From Pseudomonas vancouverensis (GTDB lineage Bacteria > Pseudomonadota > Gammaproteobacteria > Pseudomonadales > Pseudomonadaceae): a DNA stretch of 64,000 nucleotides. The stretch lies in the NCBI RefSeq assembly GCF_004348895.1, contig NZ_RRZK01000019.1, positions 179,628-243,627 of the forward strand. The letters run 5' to 3'. The translations under genes were made by a program, and so were the position numbers. Position 1 is the stretch's first letter; each line of letters opens with the position of its first letter. Under the pieces are notes generated by a model that saw nothing but the letters and a program-made list of their open reading frames with translations, did no database searches and was not told the origin of the DNA. Shown one piece after another: positions 55,708 to 64,000 of the stretch.

Positions 55708-56742
55708 CTATTGGACCTCGACCACAGTGCCCTGCAACCGCTGCAAGGCTTCGTTCACCGCCTGCGGCATCAATTGACGCAGGCAGTTGTAATGACCGAA
55801 CCGGCAGGTGCGATCGAAGCAGGGGCTGCACTCGATACCCAGGCGGACGATTTCGACCTGTTCGGCCAGCGGCGGCGTGAAGCCCGGCGAGGTCGAACCG
55901 TAGACCGCCACCAGCGGACGGTTCAGCGCAGCGGCAACGTGCATCAGGCCGGAATCATTGGACACCACGGCATCGGCGCAGGACATCAGGTCGATCGCTT
56001 CGGCCAGCGAAGTGCCGCCACTGAGGTTGACCGATTCCTCGCGCAGACCGGGAATCAGGCGTGCGCGGATGTCTTCACCGACGGCGTGATCGTTCTTCGA
56101 ACCGAACAACCAGACCTGCCAACCGTCGCGAATCTTCGCCTCGGCGACCTTCGCATAGTGCTCGGAAGGCCAGCGCTTGGCTTCGCCAAATTCGGCGCCG
56201 GGGCACAACACCAGCACGGGGCGATCAAGGGTCAAGCCGAACTTGGCCAGCGCCGCTTCGCGGGTCACCGGGTCGATCTGCAAGGTCGGGCGCGGGTAAG
56301 GTTTCGGCAGCTCAACGCCAGGCTCGAAAGCCAGGGCCATGAAGCGCTCGATCATCAACGGGTAGCGATCCTTGTCCAGGGTACGCACGTCGTTGAGCAG
56401 ACCGTAACGGAACTCGCCGCGCCAGCCGGTGCGCTTCGGGATACCGGCGAAGAACGGCACCAGCGCCGACTTCAGCGAGTTGGGCAACAGGATCGCCTGG
56501 TCGTACTGACCGGCCAGAGACTTGCCGATACGTCGACGCGTGGCCAGCTCCAGCACGCCGTGGCCGAGCGGAAAGCTCAAGGCCTGGCGAACTTCGGGCA
56601 TGCGCTCAAGAATCGGCCGGCTCCACTCCGGGGCCAGCACGTCGATCTCGCATTGCGGATGGCGTTGTTTCAGGCACTGGAAAAGTGTCTGCGCCATCAC
56701 CATGTCACCGACCCAGCTGGGCCCAACGATCAGAATTTTCAT
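55708..56742 (-). CDS. waaF: LPS heptosyltransferase II WaaF
   Basis: GT9 enzyme of 344 residues adding the second heptose. It shows MKILIVGPSWVGDMVMAQ at the N terminus and VVSNDSGLMHVAAALNRP in the donor site, then AVYGSTSPGFTPPL. The ATG is 10 codons inside the longest frame. It is first in the tightly packed operon waaF-waaC-waaG-waaP-wapP-wapQ-double kinase, in which every junction overlaps or is within 1 nt. In PAO1 ilvE separates waaF from glnE; here only a 281-bp REP-containing gap does. Confidence 0.95.
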   Translation of the reverse strand: MKILIVGPSWVGDMVMAQTLFQCLKQRHPQCEIDVLAPEWSRPILERMPEVRQALSFPLGHGVLELATRRRIGKSLAGQYDQAILLPNSLKSALVPFFAGIPKRTGWRGEFRYGLLNDVRTLDKDRYPLMIERFMALAFEPGVELPKPYPRPTLQIDPVTREAALAKFGLTLDRPVLVLCPGAEFGEAKRWPSEHYAKVAEAKIRDGWQVWLFGSKNDHAVGEDIRARLIPGLREESVNLSGGTSLAEAIDLMSCADAVVSNDSGLMHVAAALNRPLVAVYGSTSPGFTPPLAEQVEIVRLGIECSPCFDRTCRFGHYNCLRQLMPQAVNEALQRLQGTVVEVQ

Positions 56743-56860
56743 GTGGTTTCCAAAAACGATCCGGGGAGGCATGCGCCTCCCCGTTTCGAAAGTCTCTGTG
56801 GGGCAATGCGTGTTTGCGATGGGTCATTACCTTCAACATTGCTGTCGACTGTCACTCCGC

Positions 56861-56996
56861 TATCGCGAGCAGGCTCGCTCCTACATTGGGTAATTGGTGC
56901 ACATCCAGTGCGATGCAGCTTAGCGCTTTGCAGGCTGCCTTCAATCTACAGGACGCTGCACCTGCCTGTGGGAGCGAGCTTGCTCGCTCCCACAGG
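56861..56996. repeat. two REP elements between glnE and waaF
   Basis: An imperfect element TATCGCGAGCAGGCTCGCTC (plus CTACA) lies at the left, and a perfect 15-bp palindrome CCTGTGGGAGCGAGC / GCTCGCTCCCACAGG with a TT centre lies at 56965-56996. They fill the gap after glnE and may end its transcript. Confidence 0.88.
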
Positions 56997-57023
56997 GGAT
57001 TTGGGTATATCAAAAATCCCGAT

Positions 57024-59963
57024 TCAGCTTAGCCCCAGCTCACGCCAGATCCGCATGACCTGACGCCGTTCGTCCGCAAACTGATCGCCCGGGATGACCC
57101 CCGGATCCTTTTGCAACGCCTGCCGGTGGGCGGCGGAGCGGTAGGCTTTATAGGCCTCACGCAGCAAGCTGGCGTCTTCGACGGGCATCAGCCCTTCGTG
57201 TTCCAGCTCTTCCAGAATGCGGATATTGTCCGTCCAGCGCAGCAATGGCGAATGGGTTTGCGACCACGCCAGGGCCGCGTATTGCACCATAAATTCAATA
57301 TCGACGATACCTCCGGCGTCCTGCTTGAGGTCGAACGGCGCCGCGGCGTCGAAGGCATTTGCCCCCGTTCCGGCCCCGGTGCTCTTGCTGCCGAGGTTGT
57401 CGCGCATCTTGGCGCGCATCTCACTGACCTCCTGACGCAGCGTCGGCAAATCACGCGGCTTGCCCAGAATCGCGGCACGAACCTTCTCGAACGCCTCGCC
57501 GACATCCTGACTGCCGACCAGCACCCGCGCACGTACCAATGCCTGATGCTCCCAGGTCCAGGCTTCGCTTTCCTGATAACGGGCAAAGGCCCCCAGTGAA
57601 CTCACCAACAGTCCCGAGGCCCCGGAAGGCCGCAGGCGCATGTCCACTTCATAGAGCTGGCCGGAGTTGGTCTGCGCCGTCAGCAAGTGAATGATGCGCT
57701 GGCCAAGACGCGTGAAGAACTGCGCGCCATCAATCGGCTTGGGTCCATCGGTCTCGGCTTGCGGATCGCCGTCGTGGATGAACACCAGGTCCAGGTCCGA
57801 ACCATGCCCGAGCTCCAGGCCGCCGACTTTCCCGTAACCGACAATGATGAAGCCGGGATCGCACAAGGTGCCGTCGGTGCGCAGCGGCGTGCCGTACTTG
57901 GCCACGGTTTGGCGCCAGGCCAGCGCCAGCACTTGCTCGAGGATTGCTTCGGCGAGCCAGGTCAGGTAATCGCTGACCTTCATCAGCGGCAGGCTGCCGG
58001 CGATTTCCGACGCTGCTACCCGCAAGCGGTGGGCCAGCTTGAAGTGACGCAAGGCTTCCATCTGCTGTTCCAGATCGTCCTCGGGAATCCGCGTCAAACG
58101 CTCGCGCAATTCAGCGGCCAGCTCCGGTGCCAAAGGCGGTTTGAACAAGCGACCTTCGTTGAGCAACTCGTCCATCAGCAACGGGAAGCGGGTGATCTGC
58201 TCGGCAATCCACGGGCTCGCCGCGCACAACGTCAGCAAGCGGCGCAAGGCCCCGGGGTTTTCGGTCAGCAGCACCAAATAGGCAGAACGGCGAGCCACGG
58301 CTTCTACCAGAGGCAGTACACGCTCCAACACCAGGTCCGGGTTGGCATGCTCCACAGCCTGGGCCAGCAAGCGTGGAATAAAGGCATCAAGGCGCTCGCG
58401 CCCCAAGCGCTGCATGGCCCGCAGTTGCGGACTGCTGCGCAGACTGGCCAGGGCTTTCAGGGCTTTTGGCGCGTCCTTGAACCCGCCCTCCTCCAGCTGT
58501 CGGCATGCGGCCTCATCGTCCTGCGCCTCTTCCCAGAGCGGCAACCATTCACCGCCGACGACCACCTCACTTTCCCCTGCCGCCTCTTCATCAGGATCGG
58601 CAATCACCTGAGCGAAGTGCCATGCCACACGACCACGCCAGAACATCAGCTGCTCGTGGAATGCCTCCCAATCGGCAAAACCGAGCATAAAGGCGATGCG
58701 CGCCTGATCCTGCGCGCCATCGGGGAGCATTTGTGTCTGGCGGTCAGCAATCGCCTGGATGGCATGCTCGGTGTAGCGCAGGAATTCGTAGCCTTCACGC
58801 AACTCGCTGACCACGGCCGGCGGCAGGTAGCCCTGGCCTTCGAGCGTGCTCAATACCTTTAATAGTGGGCGCTGCTGCAAGCTCAGGTCGCGACCGCCGT
58901 GGATCAACTGGAACGCCTGGGCGATGAACTCGACTTCGCGGATGCCGCCAGAGCCCAGCTTTATGTTGTCGGCCATGCCCTTGCGCCGCACTTCCTGCTG
59001 GATCAACTGTTTCATGGTGCGCAGCGCTTCGATCGCCGAGAAATCCAGATAACGCCGGTACACGAACGGCCGCAGCATCTCCTGCAACTGCGCGCCGGCC
59101 ACCTGATCACCGGCCACCACGCGCGACTTGATCATCGCGTAGCGCTCCCAGTCGCGGCCCTGATCCTGGTAGTACTGTTCCAGCGCATTGAAGCTCAGCA
59201 CCAACGCGCCGGACGAACCGTATGGGCGCAGGCGCATATCGACACGGAAGACAAAACCGTCGACGGTCATTGGGTCCAGCGCCTTGATCAGGCGCTGGCC
59301 GAGGCGAATGAAGAACTCCTGGTTATCCAGCGGGCGCTTGACGCCGACGGTTTCGCCACCCTCGGGGTAGGCGAAGATCAGGTCGATGTCCGACGACAGG
59401 TTGAGCTCCACCGCGCCGAGCTTGCCCATGCCGAGCACGACCATCTGCTGTGGTTCGCCGCTACGGCGCCCGGTCGGTACGCCGAATTGCTGGCAATGCC
59501 GCGCGTACAGCCATTGATAGGCCTGATCGATACTGGCGTCGGCCATGTCCGAGAGGTCGCGACAGGTCTGCACCAGATCGGCCTGGCGGGTCAGGTCACG
59601 CCAGATGATGCGCACTTGATGCCGCGCGCGCTGGCGACGCAAGACGCGACCCAGCTGATCATCGGTTTCGGCGCCGTTCGCGGCAGCGGCGATCTGTGCG
59701 CACAACTCGCCCGGCGCGAAGCGGCGGTCCAGCTCACCGGATTGCACCAGCTCCAGCAACATCAAAGGGTCACGAACACATTGTTCAATCACGAAATCGC
59801 TGGCGGCGGTGACGCGGGCAAATTGCGCCCAACGCTCGGGCGTCCACGCGGACAACCCATGATCGTCATCCAGCGCGGCCACGGCAGCACGGAACGACTG
59901 CTCGGCGCGGGTGACAAACGGCAGGAGAATGGCAGGCAGTTCGACAAGCGAGGGGAGGCTCAT
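57024..59963 (-). CDS. glnE: glutamine synthetase adenylyltransferase/deadenylase
   Basis: Bifunctional 979-residue enzyme that adenylylates and deadenylylates glutamine synthetase according to PII state. Two nucleotidyltransferase domains are visible: N-terminal NLSSDIDLIFAYPEGG (deadenylylating) and C-terminal GHGSDLDLVFIHDGD (adenylylating), each with a GSDxD-type metal site. Linkers are rich in helix (VEFIAQAFQLIHGG, VDIEFMVQYAAL). It is full length and its start ATG is followed at once by MSLPSLVELP. It is divergent from aceE. Confidence 0.96.
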   Translation of the reverse strand: MSLPSLVELPAILLPFVTRAEQSFRAAVAALDDDHGLSAWTPERWAQFARVTAASDFVIEQCVRDPLMLLELVQSGELDRRFAPGELCAQIAAAANGAETDDQLGRVLRRQRARHQVRIIWRDLTRQADLVQTCRDLSDMADASIDQAYQWLYARHCQQFGVPTGRRSGEPQQMVVLGMGKLGAVELNLSSDIDLIFAYPEGGETVGVKRPLDNQEFFIRLGQRLIKALDPMTVDGFVFRVDMRLRPYGSSGALVLSFNALEQYYQDQGRDWERYAMIKSRVVAGDQVAGAQLQEMLRPFVYRRYLDFSAIEALRTMKQLIQQEVRRKGMADNIKLGSGGIREVEFIAQAFQLIHGGRDLSLQQRPLLKVLSTLEGQGYLPPAVVSELREGYEFLRYTEHAIQAIADRQTQMLPDGAQDQARIAFMLGFADWEAFHEQLMFWRGRVAWHFAQVIADPDEEAAGESEVVVGGEWLPLWEEAQDDEAACRQLEEGGFKDAPKALKALASLRSSPQLRAMQRLGRERLDAFIPRLLAQAVEHANPDLVLERVLPLVEAVARRSAYLVLLTENPGALRRLLTLCAASPWIAEQITRFPLLMDELLNEGRLFKPPLAPELAAELRERLTRIPEDDLEQQMEALRHFKLAHRLRVAASEIAGSLPLMKVSDYLTWLAEAILEQVLALAWRQTVAKYGTPLRTDGTLCDPGFIIVGYGKVGGLELGHGSDLDLVFIHDGDPQAETDGPKPIDGAQFFTRLGQRIIHLLTAQTNSGQLYEVDMRLRPSGASGLLVSSLGAFARYQESEAWTWEHQALVRARVLVGSQDVGEAFEKVRAAILGKPRDLPTLRQEVSEMRAKMRDNLGSKSTGAGTGANAFDAAAPFDLKQDAGGIVDIEFMVQYAALAWSQTHSPLLRWTDNIRILEELEHEGLMPVEDASLLREAYKAYRSAAHRQALQKDPGVIPGDQFADERRQVMRIWRELGLS

Positions 59964-60105
59964 GGTCTATCCTTGATCGGCGAGTAATGGGCTGCATGTA
60001 GTGAATTTTCAAAACCCACTACCTGAAGGACTGTCGAACAAAGGTTAGAAATAGCTGAAAAATCTTCTAATTTGGCAGCCAGCATCAAGTGTTCACCTTG
60101 TATGA

Positions 60106-60120
60106 TTGGTAAATCACCAA
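60106..60120. promoter_or_regulatory. palindromic operator candidate (GntR/PdhR-like)
   Basis: TTGGT-AAATC-ACCAA is a perfect dyad in the AT-rich region before aceE. It resembles the TTGGT...ACCAA half-sites of PdhR-type regulators, but the spacer is 5 nt rather than 3. The rest of the 383-bp glnE-aceE gap holds the two HexR-type sites and no credible gene. Confidence 0.4.
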
Positions 60121-60169
60121 CCTTAACGATTATTCTCACAACGCAGCCGGGGGCCACAAGCCGCTGATC

Positions 60170-60184
60170 TGTAGTTTTACTACT
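60170..60184. promoter_or_regulatory. HexR-type operator candidate, distal copy
   Basis: TGTAGTTTTACTACT matches the HexR consensus TGTARTWWWAYTACA in all but the last base. It is the inverse counterpart of the copy 52 bp downstream. Confidence 0.55.
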
Positions 60185-60221
60185 CGTATATACATTAGCG
60201 AGGCTGAAATGCCGGATGATT

Positions 60222-60236
60222 TGTAGTAAAACTACA
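60222..60236. promoter_or_regulatory. HexR-type operator candidate, proximal copy
   Basis: TGTAGTAAAACTACA is a full match to the HexR consensus and a perfect dyad with 5-bp arms. The centre is 118 bp before the aceE ATG. HexR is the KDPG-sensing RpiR-family regulator of central carbon genes in pseudomonads. Confidence 0.6.
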
Positions 60237-60346
60237 CGCCGCCGGAACAATCTATCGGCAATCCAAGAATTCATAACGTCTGCCCACAAGGCCAGTCGCT
60301 AACTCAGGCAACCGATTCTGGTAGCCTTTCCGCCCTGGAGCAAGCC

Positions 60347-62992
60347 ATGCAAGACCTCGATCCCGTCGAAACCCAGGAATGGCTGGACGCCCTGGAATCG
60401 GTTCTCGACAAAGAAGGCGAAGACCGTGCTCACTATCTGATGACCCGTATGGGTGAACTCGCGACCCGCAGCGGTTCGCAGTTGCCTTACGCCATCACCA
60501 CGCCTTACCGCAACACGATCCCCGTTACCCACGAAGCACGCATGCCTGGCGACCTGTTCATGGAACGCCGCATTCGCTCGCTGGTGCGCTGGAACGCGAT
60601 GGCCATGGTAATGCGTACGAACCTGAAAGATTCTGACCTCGGCGGTCACATCTCCAGCTTCGCTTCCAGTGCGACCCTGTATGACATTGGCTTCAACTAC
60701 TTCTTCCAGGCCCCGACCGACGAACACGGCGGCGACCTGATCTACTTCCAGGGCCACACCTCGCCAGGCGTTTACGCCCGTGCATTCATGGAAGGCCGCA
60801 TCACCGAAGACCAGATGAACAACTTCCGCCAGGAAGTCGACGGTGAGGGCCTGTCGTCCTATCCGCACCCATGGCTGATGCCTGACTTCTGGCAGTTCCC
60901 GACCGTATCCATGGGTCTGGGCCCGATCCAGGCGATCTACCAGGCGCGCTTCATGAAGTACCTGGAGCACCGCGGTTTCATTCAGCCAGGCAAACAGAAA
61001 GTCTGGTGCTTCCTCGGCGACGGCGAGTGCGACGAGCCGGAATCCCTGGGCGCCATCTCCCTGGCCGGCCGCGAGAAGCTCGACAACCTGATCTTCGTCA
61101 TCAACTGCAACCTGCAGCGCCTCGACGGCCCGGTTCGCGGCAACGGCAAGATCATCCAGGAACTCGAAGGCGTGTTCCGCGGTGCTCAGTGGAACGTGAC
61201 CAAAGTCATCTGGGGCCGTTTCTGGGACCCACTGCTGGCCAAGGACGTCGACGGCATCCTGCAACGTCGCATGGACGAAGTCATCGACGGCGAGTACCAG
61301 AACTACAAAGCCAAAGACGGCGCGTTCGTCCGTGAACACTTCTTCAACACGCCTGAACTCAAGGCGATGGTTGCCGACCTGTCCGACGACGAGATCTGGA
61401 AACTCAACCGTGGCGGCCACGACCCGTACAAGGTCTACGCGGCTTACCACGAAGCGGTCAACCACAAGGAACAACCGACCGTCATCCTGGCCAAGACCAT
61501 CAAAGGTTACGGTACCGGTGCCGGCGAAGCGAAGAACACCGCGCACAACACCAAGAAAGTCGACGTCGACAGCCTGAAGCTGTTCCGCGATCGTTTCGAC
61601 ATTCCGGTCAAGGACGAAGAGTTGGAGAACCTGCCGTTCTTCAAGCCTGAGCCGAACAGCGCCGAAGCCCGTTACCTGGCCGAGCGCCGCAACGCACTGG
61701 GCGGTTTCGTGCCTCAGCGCCGCGCACAAAGCTTCAACATCCCGACTCCGCCACTGGACACGCTCAAAGCGATCCTGGACGGTTCGGGCGACCGCGAAAT
61801 TTCCACCACCATGGCCTTCGTGCGAATCCTCGCGCAACTGGTCAAGGACAAGGAAATCGGTCCACGTATCGTACCGATCATCCCGGACGAAGCCCGTACC
61901 TTCGGTATGGAAGGCATGTTCCGTCAGTTGGGCATCTACTCCTCCGTCGGCCAGCTCTACGAGCCAGTCGATAAAGACCAGGTGATGTTCTACAAGGAAG
62001 ACCAGAAGGGTCAGATCCTCGAAGAAGGCATCAACGAAGCGGGCGCCATGAGTTCCTTCATCGCTGCCGGTACTTCGTACTCCAGCCACAACCAGCCGAT
62101 GCTGCCGTTCTACATCTTCTACTCGATGTTCGGCTTCCAGCGTATCGGTGACCTGGCCTGGGCGGCCGGCGACAGCCGTACCCGTGGCTTCCTGATCGGC
62201 GGCACCGCCGGCCGTACCACCCTGAACGGTGAAGGCCTGCAGCACGAAGACGGTCACAGCCACCTGCTGGCCGCGACCATCCCGAACTGCCGCACCTACG
62301 ATCCGACCTACGGCTACGAGCTGGCGGTGATCATTCAGGACGGCATGAAGAAGATGACCGAAGAGCAACAGGACGTCTTCTACTACATCACCGTGATGAA
62401 CGAGTCCTACCAGCAGCCAGCCATGCCGGCCGGTGCCGAGGAAGGCATCAAGAAAGGCATGTACCTGCTCGAGGAAGACACCCGCGAAGCGGCGCACCAC
62501 GTGCAGCTGATGGGCTCCGGCACCATCCTGCGTGAAGTGCGTGAAGCGGCGAAGATCCTGCGTGAAGAGTTCAACATCGGCGCCGACGTCTGGAGCGTTA
62601 CCAGCTTCAACGAACTGCGTCGCGATGGCCTGGCCGTCGAGCGCACCAACCGTCTGCACCCTGGCCAGAAGCCTAAGCTGAGCTACGTCGAAGAGTGCCT
62701 GAACGGCCGTAAAGGTCCGGTCATCGCCTCTACCGACTACATGAAGCTGTTCGCCGAGCAGATTCGCCAGTGGGTACCGTCCAAGGAATTCAAAGTCCTG
62801 GGTACCGATGGTTTCGGTCGCAGCGACAGCCGCAAGAAACTGCGTCATTTCTTCGAAGTCGACCGTCATTTCGTGGTGTTGGCAGCCCTGGAAGCACTGG
62901 CTGACCGTGGTGACATCGAACCTAAGGTGGTGGCTGAAGCCATCGTCAAGTTCGGTATCAACCCGGAAAAACGCAACCCACTGGACTGCTGA
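60347..62992 (+). CDS. aceE: pyruvate dehydrogenase E1 component
   Basis: Homodimeric thiamin-diphosphate enzyme that decarboxylates pyruvate and passes the acetyl group to E2 lipoyl domains. At 881 residues it is full length. The ThDP motif is FLGDGECDEPESLGAI followed by VINCNLQRLDGPVRGN; the second half has EGLQHEDGHSHLLAATIPNC. A GGAG site lies 6 nt before the ATG. It is 11 bp upstream of aceF in one operon, probably controlled through the palindromes in the leader region. Confidence 0.97.
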   Translation: MQDLDPVETQEWLDALESVLDKEGEDRAHYLMTRMGELATRSGSQLPYAITTPYRNTIPVTHEARMPGDLFMERRIRSLVRWNAMAMVMRTNLKDSDLGGHISSFASSATLYDIGFNYFFQAPTDEHGGDLIYFQGHTSPGVYARAFMEGRITEDQMNNFRQEVDGEGLSSYPHPWLMPDFWQFPTVSMGLGPIQAIYQARFMKYLEHRGFIQPGKQKVWCFLGDGECDEPESLGAISLAGREKLDNLIFVINCNLQRLDGPVRGNGKIIQELEGVFRGAQWNVTKVIWGRFWDPLLAKDVDGILQRRMDEVIDGEYQNYKAKDGAFVREHFFNTPELKAMVADLSDDEIWKLNRGGHDPYKVYAAYHEAVNHKEQPTVILAKTIKGYGTGAGEAKNTAHNTKKVDVDSLKLFRDRFDIPVKDEELENLPFFKPEPNSAEARYLAERRNALGGFVPQRRAQSFNIPTPPLDTLKAILDGSGDREISTTMAFVRILAQLVKDKEIGPRIVPIIPDEARTFGMEGMFRQLGIYSSVGQLYEPVDKDQVMFYKEDQKGQILEEGINEAGAMSSFIAAGTSYSSHNQPMLPFYIFYSMFGFQRIGDLAWAAGDSRTRGFLIGGTAGRTTLNGEGLQHEDGHSHLLAATIPNCRTYDPTYGYELAVIIQDGMKKMTEEQQDVFYYITVMNESYQQPAMPAGAEEGIKKGMYLLEEDTREAAHHVQLMGSGTILREVREAAKILREEFNIGADVWSVTSFNELRRDGLAVERTNRLHPGQKPKLSYVEECLNGRKGPVIASTDYMKLFAEQIRQWVPSKEFKVLGTDGFGRSDSRKKLRHFFEVDRHFVVLAALEALADRGDIEPKVVAEAIVKFGINPEKRNPLDC

Positions 62993-63003
62993 GGAGACAC
63001 TCT

Positions 63004-64000
63004 GTGAGCGAACTCATTCGCGTACCTGACATCGGCAGCGGTGAAGGTGAAGTAATTGAACTGTTTGTGAAGGTCGGCGACCGTATCGAAGCCGACCAGA
63101 GCATCCTGACCCTTGAGTCGGACAAGGCGAGCATGGAAGTGCCTGCGCCTAAGGCCGGCATCATCAAGAGCCTGAAAGTGAAGCTGGGCGATCGCCTGAA
63201 AGAAGGCGACGAACTGCTGGAGCTGGAAGTCGAGGGCGCCGCGCAAGCGGCCCCTGCTCCGGCGGCAGCTCCTGCCGCGAAGGCTGAAGCTGCACCGGCT
63301 GCCGCTCCTGCACCGGCTGCGCCCGCCGCAGCTCCGGCTGCCGCTTCGGTTCAGCAAGTGCACGTGCCGGACATCGGTTCGTCGGGCAAGGCACAGATCA
63401 TCGAGATCCAGGTCAAGGTCGGCGACACCGTGGCCGCTGATCAGTCGCTGATCACCCTGGAATCGGACAAGGCGAGCATGGAAATCCCGTCGCCTGCCGC
63501 TGGCGTGGTCAAGGCCATCAGCGTCAAGCTGAACGACGAAGTCGGCACTGGCGACCTGATTCTGGATCTGGAAGTGGCGGGTGCTGCGGCTCCTGCTGCT
63601 GCCGCTCCAGCCCAGGCTGCTGCTCCAGCCGCCGCCGCTGCACCTGCTCCTGCCGCCGCTCCGGCTGCACCAGTGGCCGACAGCGTTCAGGACATCCACG
63701 TTCCGGACATCGGTTCGGCGGGCAAGGCCAAGATCATCGAAGTGCTGGTCAAGGCTGGCGACAGCGTTGAAGCCGACCAGTCGCTGATCACCCTGGAATC
63801 CGACAAGGCCAGCATGGAAATCCCGTCGCCGGCTGCGGGCGTGGTGGAAAGCGTTTCCATCAAGCTCGATGACGAAGTCGGTACCGGCGACCTGATCCTC
63901 AAGCTGAAAGTCAAAGGTGCTGCACCTGCCGCTGCCCCGGCTCCGGCCGCCGCTGCTCCGAGCGCTCCGGCACCCGCCGCTGCTGCTCCGGCTGCCGCCG
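63004..64000 (+). CDS. aceF: dihydrolipoyllysine acetyltransferase (E2), 5' part
   Basis: Runs off the right edge; 332 codons are visible. It begins at GTG (VSELIRVPDIG) behind a GGAGA site. Three lipoyl domains follow in tandem, each with the ESDKASM motif whose lysine carries lipoate: K41, K156 and K268. Long Ala/Pro linkers join them. The peripheral-subunit-binding and catalytic domains must lie beyond the window. Three lipoyl domains match E. coli; several Pseudomonas and Azotobacter E2 proteins vary in this number. Confidence 0.95.
   Translation, partial: MSELIRVPDIGSGEGEVIELFVKVGDRIEADQSILTLESDKASMEVPAPKAGIIKSLKVKLGDRLKEGDELLELEVEGAAQAAPAPAAAPAAKAEAAPAAAPAPAAPAAAPAAASVQQVHVPDIGSSGKAQIIEIQVKVGDTVAADQSLITLESDKASMEIPSPAAGVVKAISVKLNDEVGTGDLILDLEVAGAAAPAAAAPAQAAAPAAAAAPAPAAAPAAPVADSVQDIHVPDIGSAGKAKIIEVLVKAGDSVEADQSLITLESDKASMEIPSPAAGVVESVSIKLDDEVGTGDLILKLKVKGAAPAAAPAPAAAAPSAPAPAAAAPAAA

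Noticed and set aside
59960..60289. 109-codon frame upstream of glnE on the minus strand
   Set aside because: It overlaps the glnE start by 4 nt, which looks like coupling, but the region is AT-rich, contains the palindromic operators, and the translation has no recognisable family. I treat it as promoter DNA.
60299..62869. 856-codon open frame opposite aceE
   Set aside because: Antisense shadow of aceE; the protein sequence is low in motif content and no ribosome site or conserved start is seen.

Overview
The window is a chromosomal segment of a Pseudomonas, most likely of the P. fluorescens group. The evidence is gene order: orn-rsgA, motAB, an HDOD gene, rhdA, psd, serB, parC/parE, yqiA, cpdA, nudF, thiC, a TolC-type protein, waaA, an LPS-core cluster, glnE and aceEF follow the order I know from P. 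aeruginosa PAO1. The high-GC coding, the GAGC/GCTC-rich REP hairpins and key residues identical to characterised Pseudomonas/Azotobacter proteins (RhdA Cys230, WaaP Lys69/Asp163) agree. No rRNA, tRNA, prophage, IS or CRISPR array is visible.

Layout. (1) 1-9.5 kb: orn and rsgA diverge; between rsgA and motB sits a three-gene insertion encoding a ThsB-like TIR protein, a caspase-like protease and a second TIR protein. Then come motB/motA (the flagellar stator), an HDOD regulator, the rhodanese rhdA and psd. (2) 9.5-23 kb: serB, a YtjB-type membrane protein, a PqiC-like lipoprotein, a topoisomerase IV block (parE and parC separated by two overlapping envelope-type genes), yqiA, cpdA, a DUF1249 gene and nudF. 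(3) 22-34 kb: an RsiV-like lipoprotein, cytX and thiC behind a TPP riboswitch, a TolC-family protein, waaA, a LysR/SMR divergent pair, an FAD oxidoreductase, an aldo-keto reductase and a protein with a degenerate Nudix motif. (4) 34-57 kb: LPS assembly: hldE, an APS kinase plus sulfotransferase pair, msbA, the O-antigen ligase, accessory glycosyltransferases, dnpA, mig-14, wapH, a carbamoyltransferase, four consecutive core kinases (one a double-kinase protein) and waaG-waaC-waaF. (5) 57-64 kb: glnE, a 383-bp regulatory region with three palindromes, aceE, and aceF running off the right edge with three lipoyl domains.

The most notable system is the compact TIR / caspase / TIR operon at 2016-3876. 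Its genes are separated by 2 nt and then overlap by 1 nt, their catalytic residues look intact, and the operon ends at a bidirectional terminator. It looks like a Thoeris-type anti-phage module in which a TIR-made nucleotide signal switches on a caspase-like protease. The second, unrelated TIR is the unusual part. Other points worth attention are the APS-kinase/sulfotransferase pair inside the LPS genes, two HexR-type palindromes upstream of aceE, a large inverted repeat between motA and motB, and kinase-fold LPS proteins lacking the canonical catalytic Asp.
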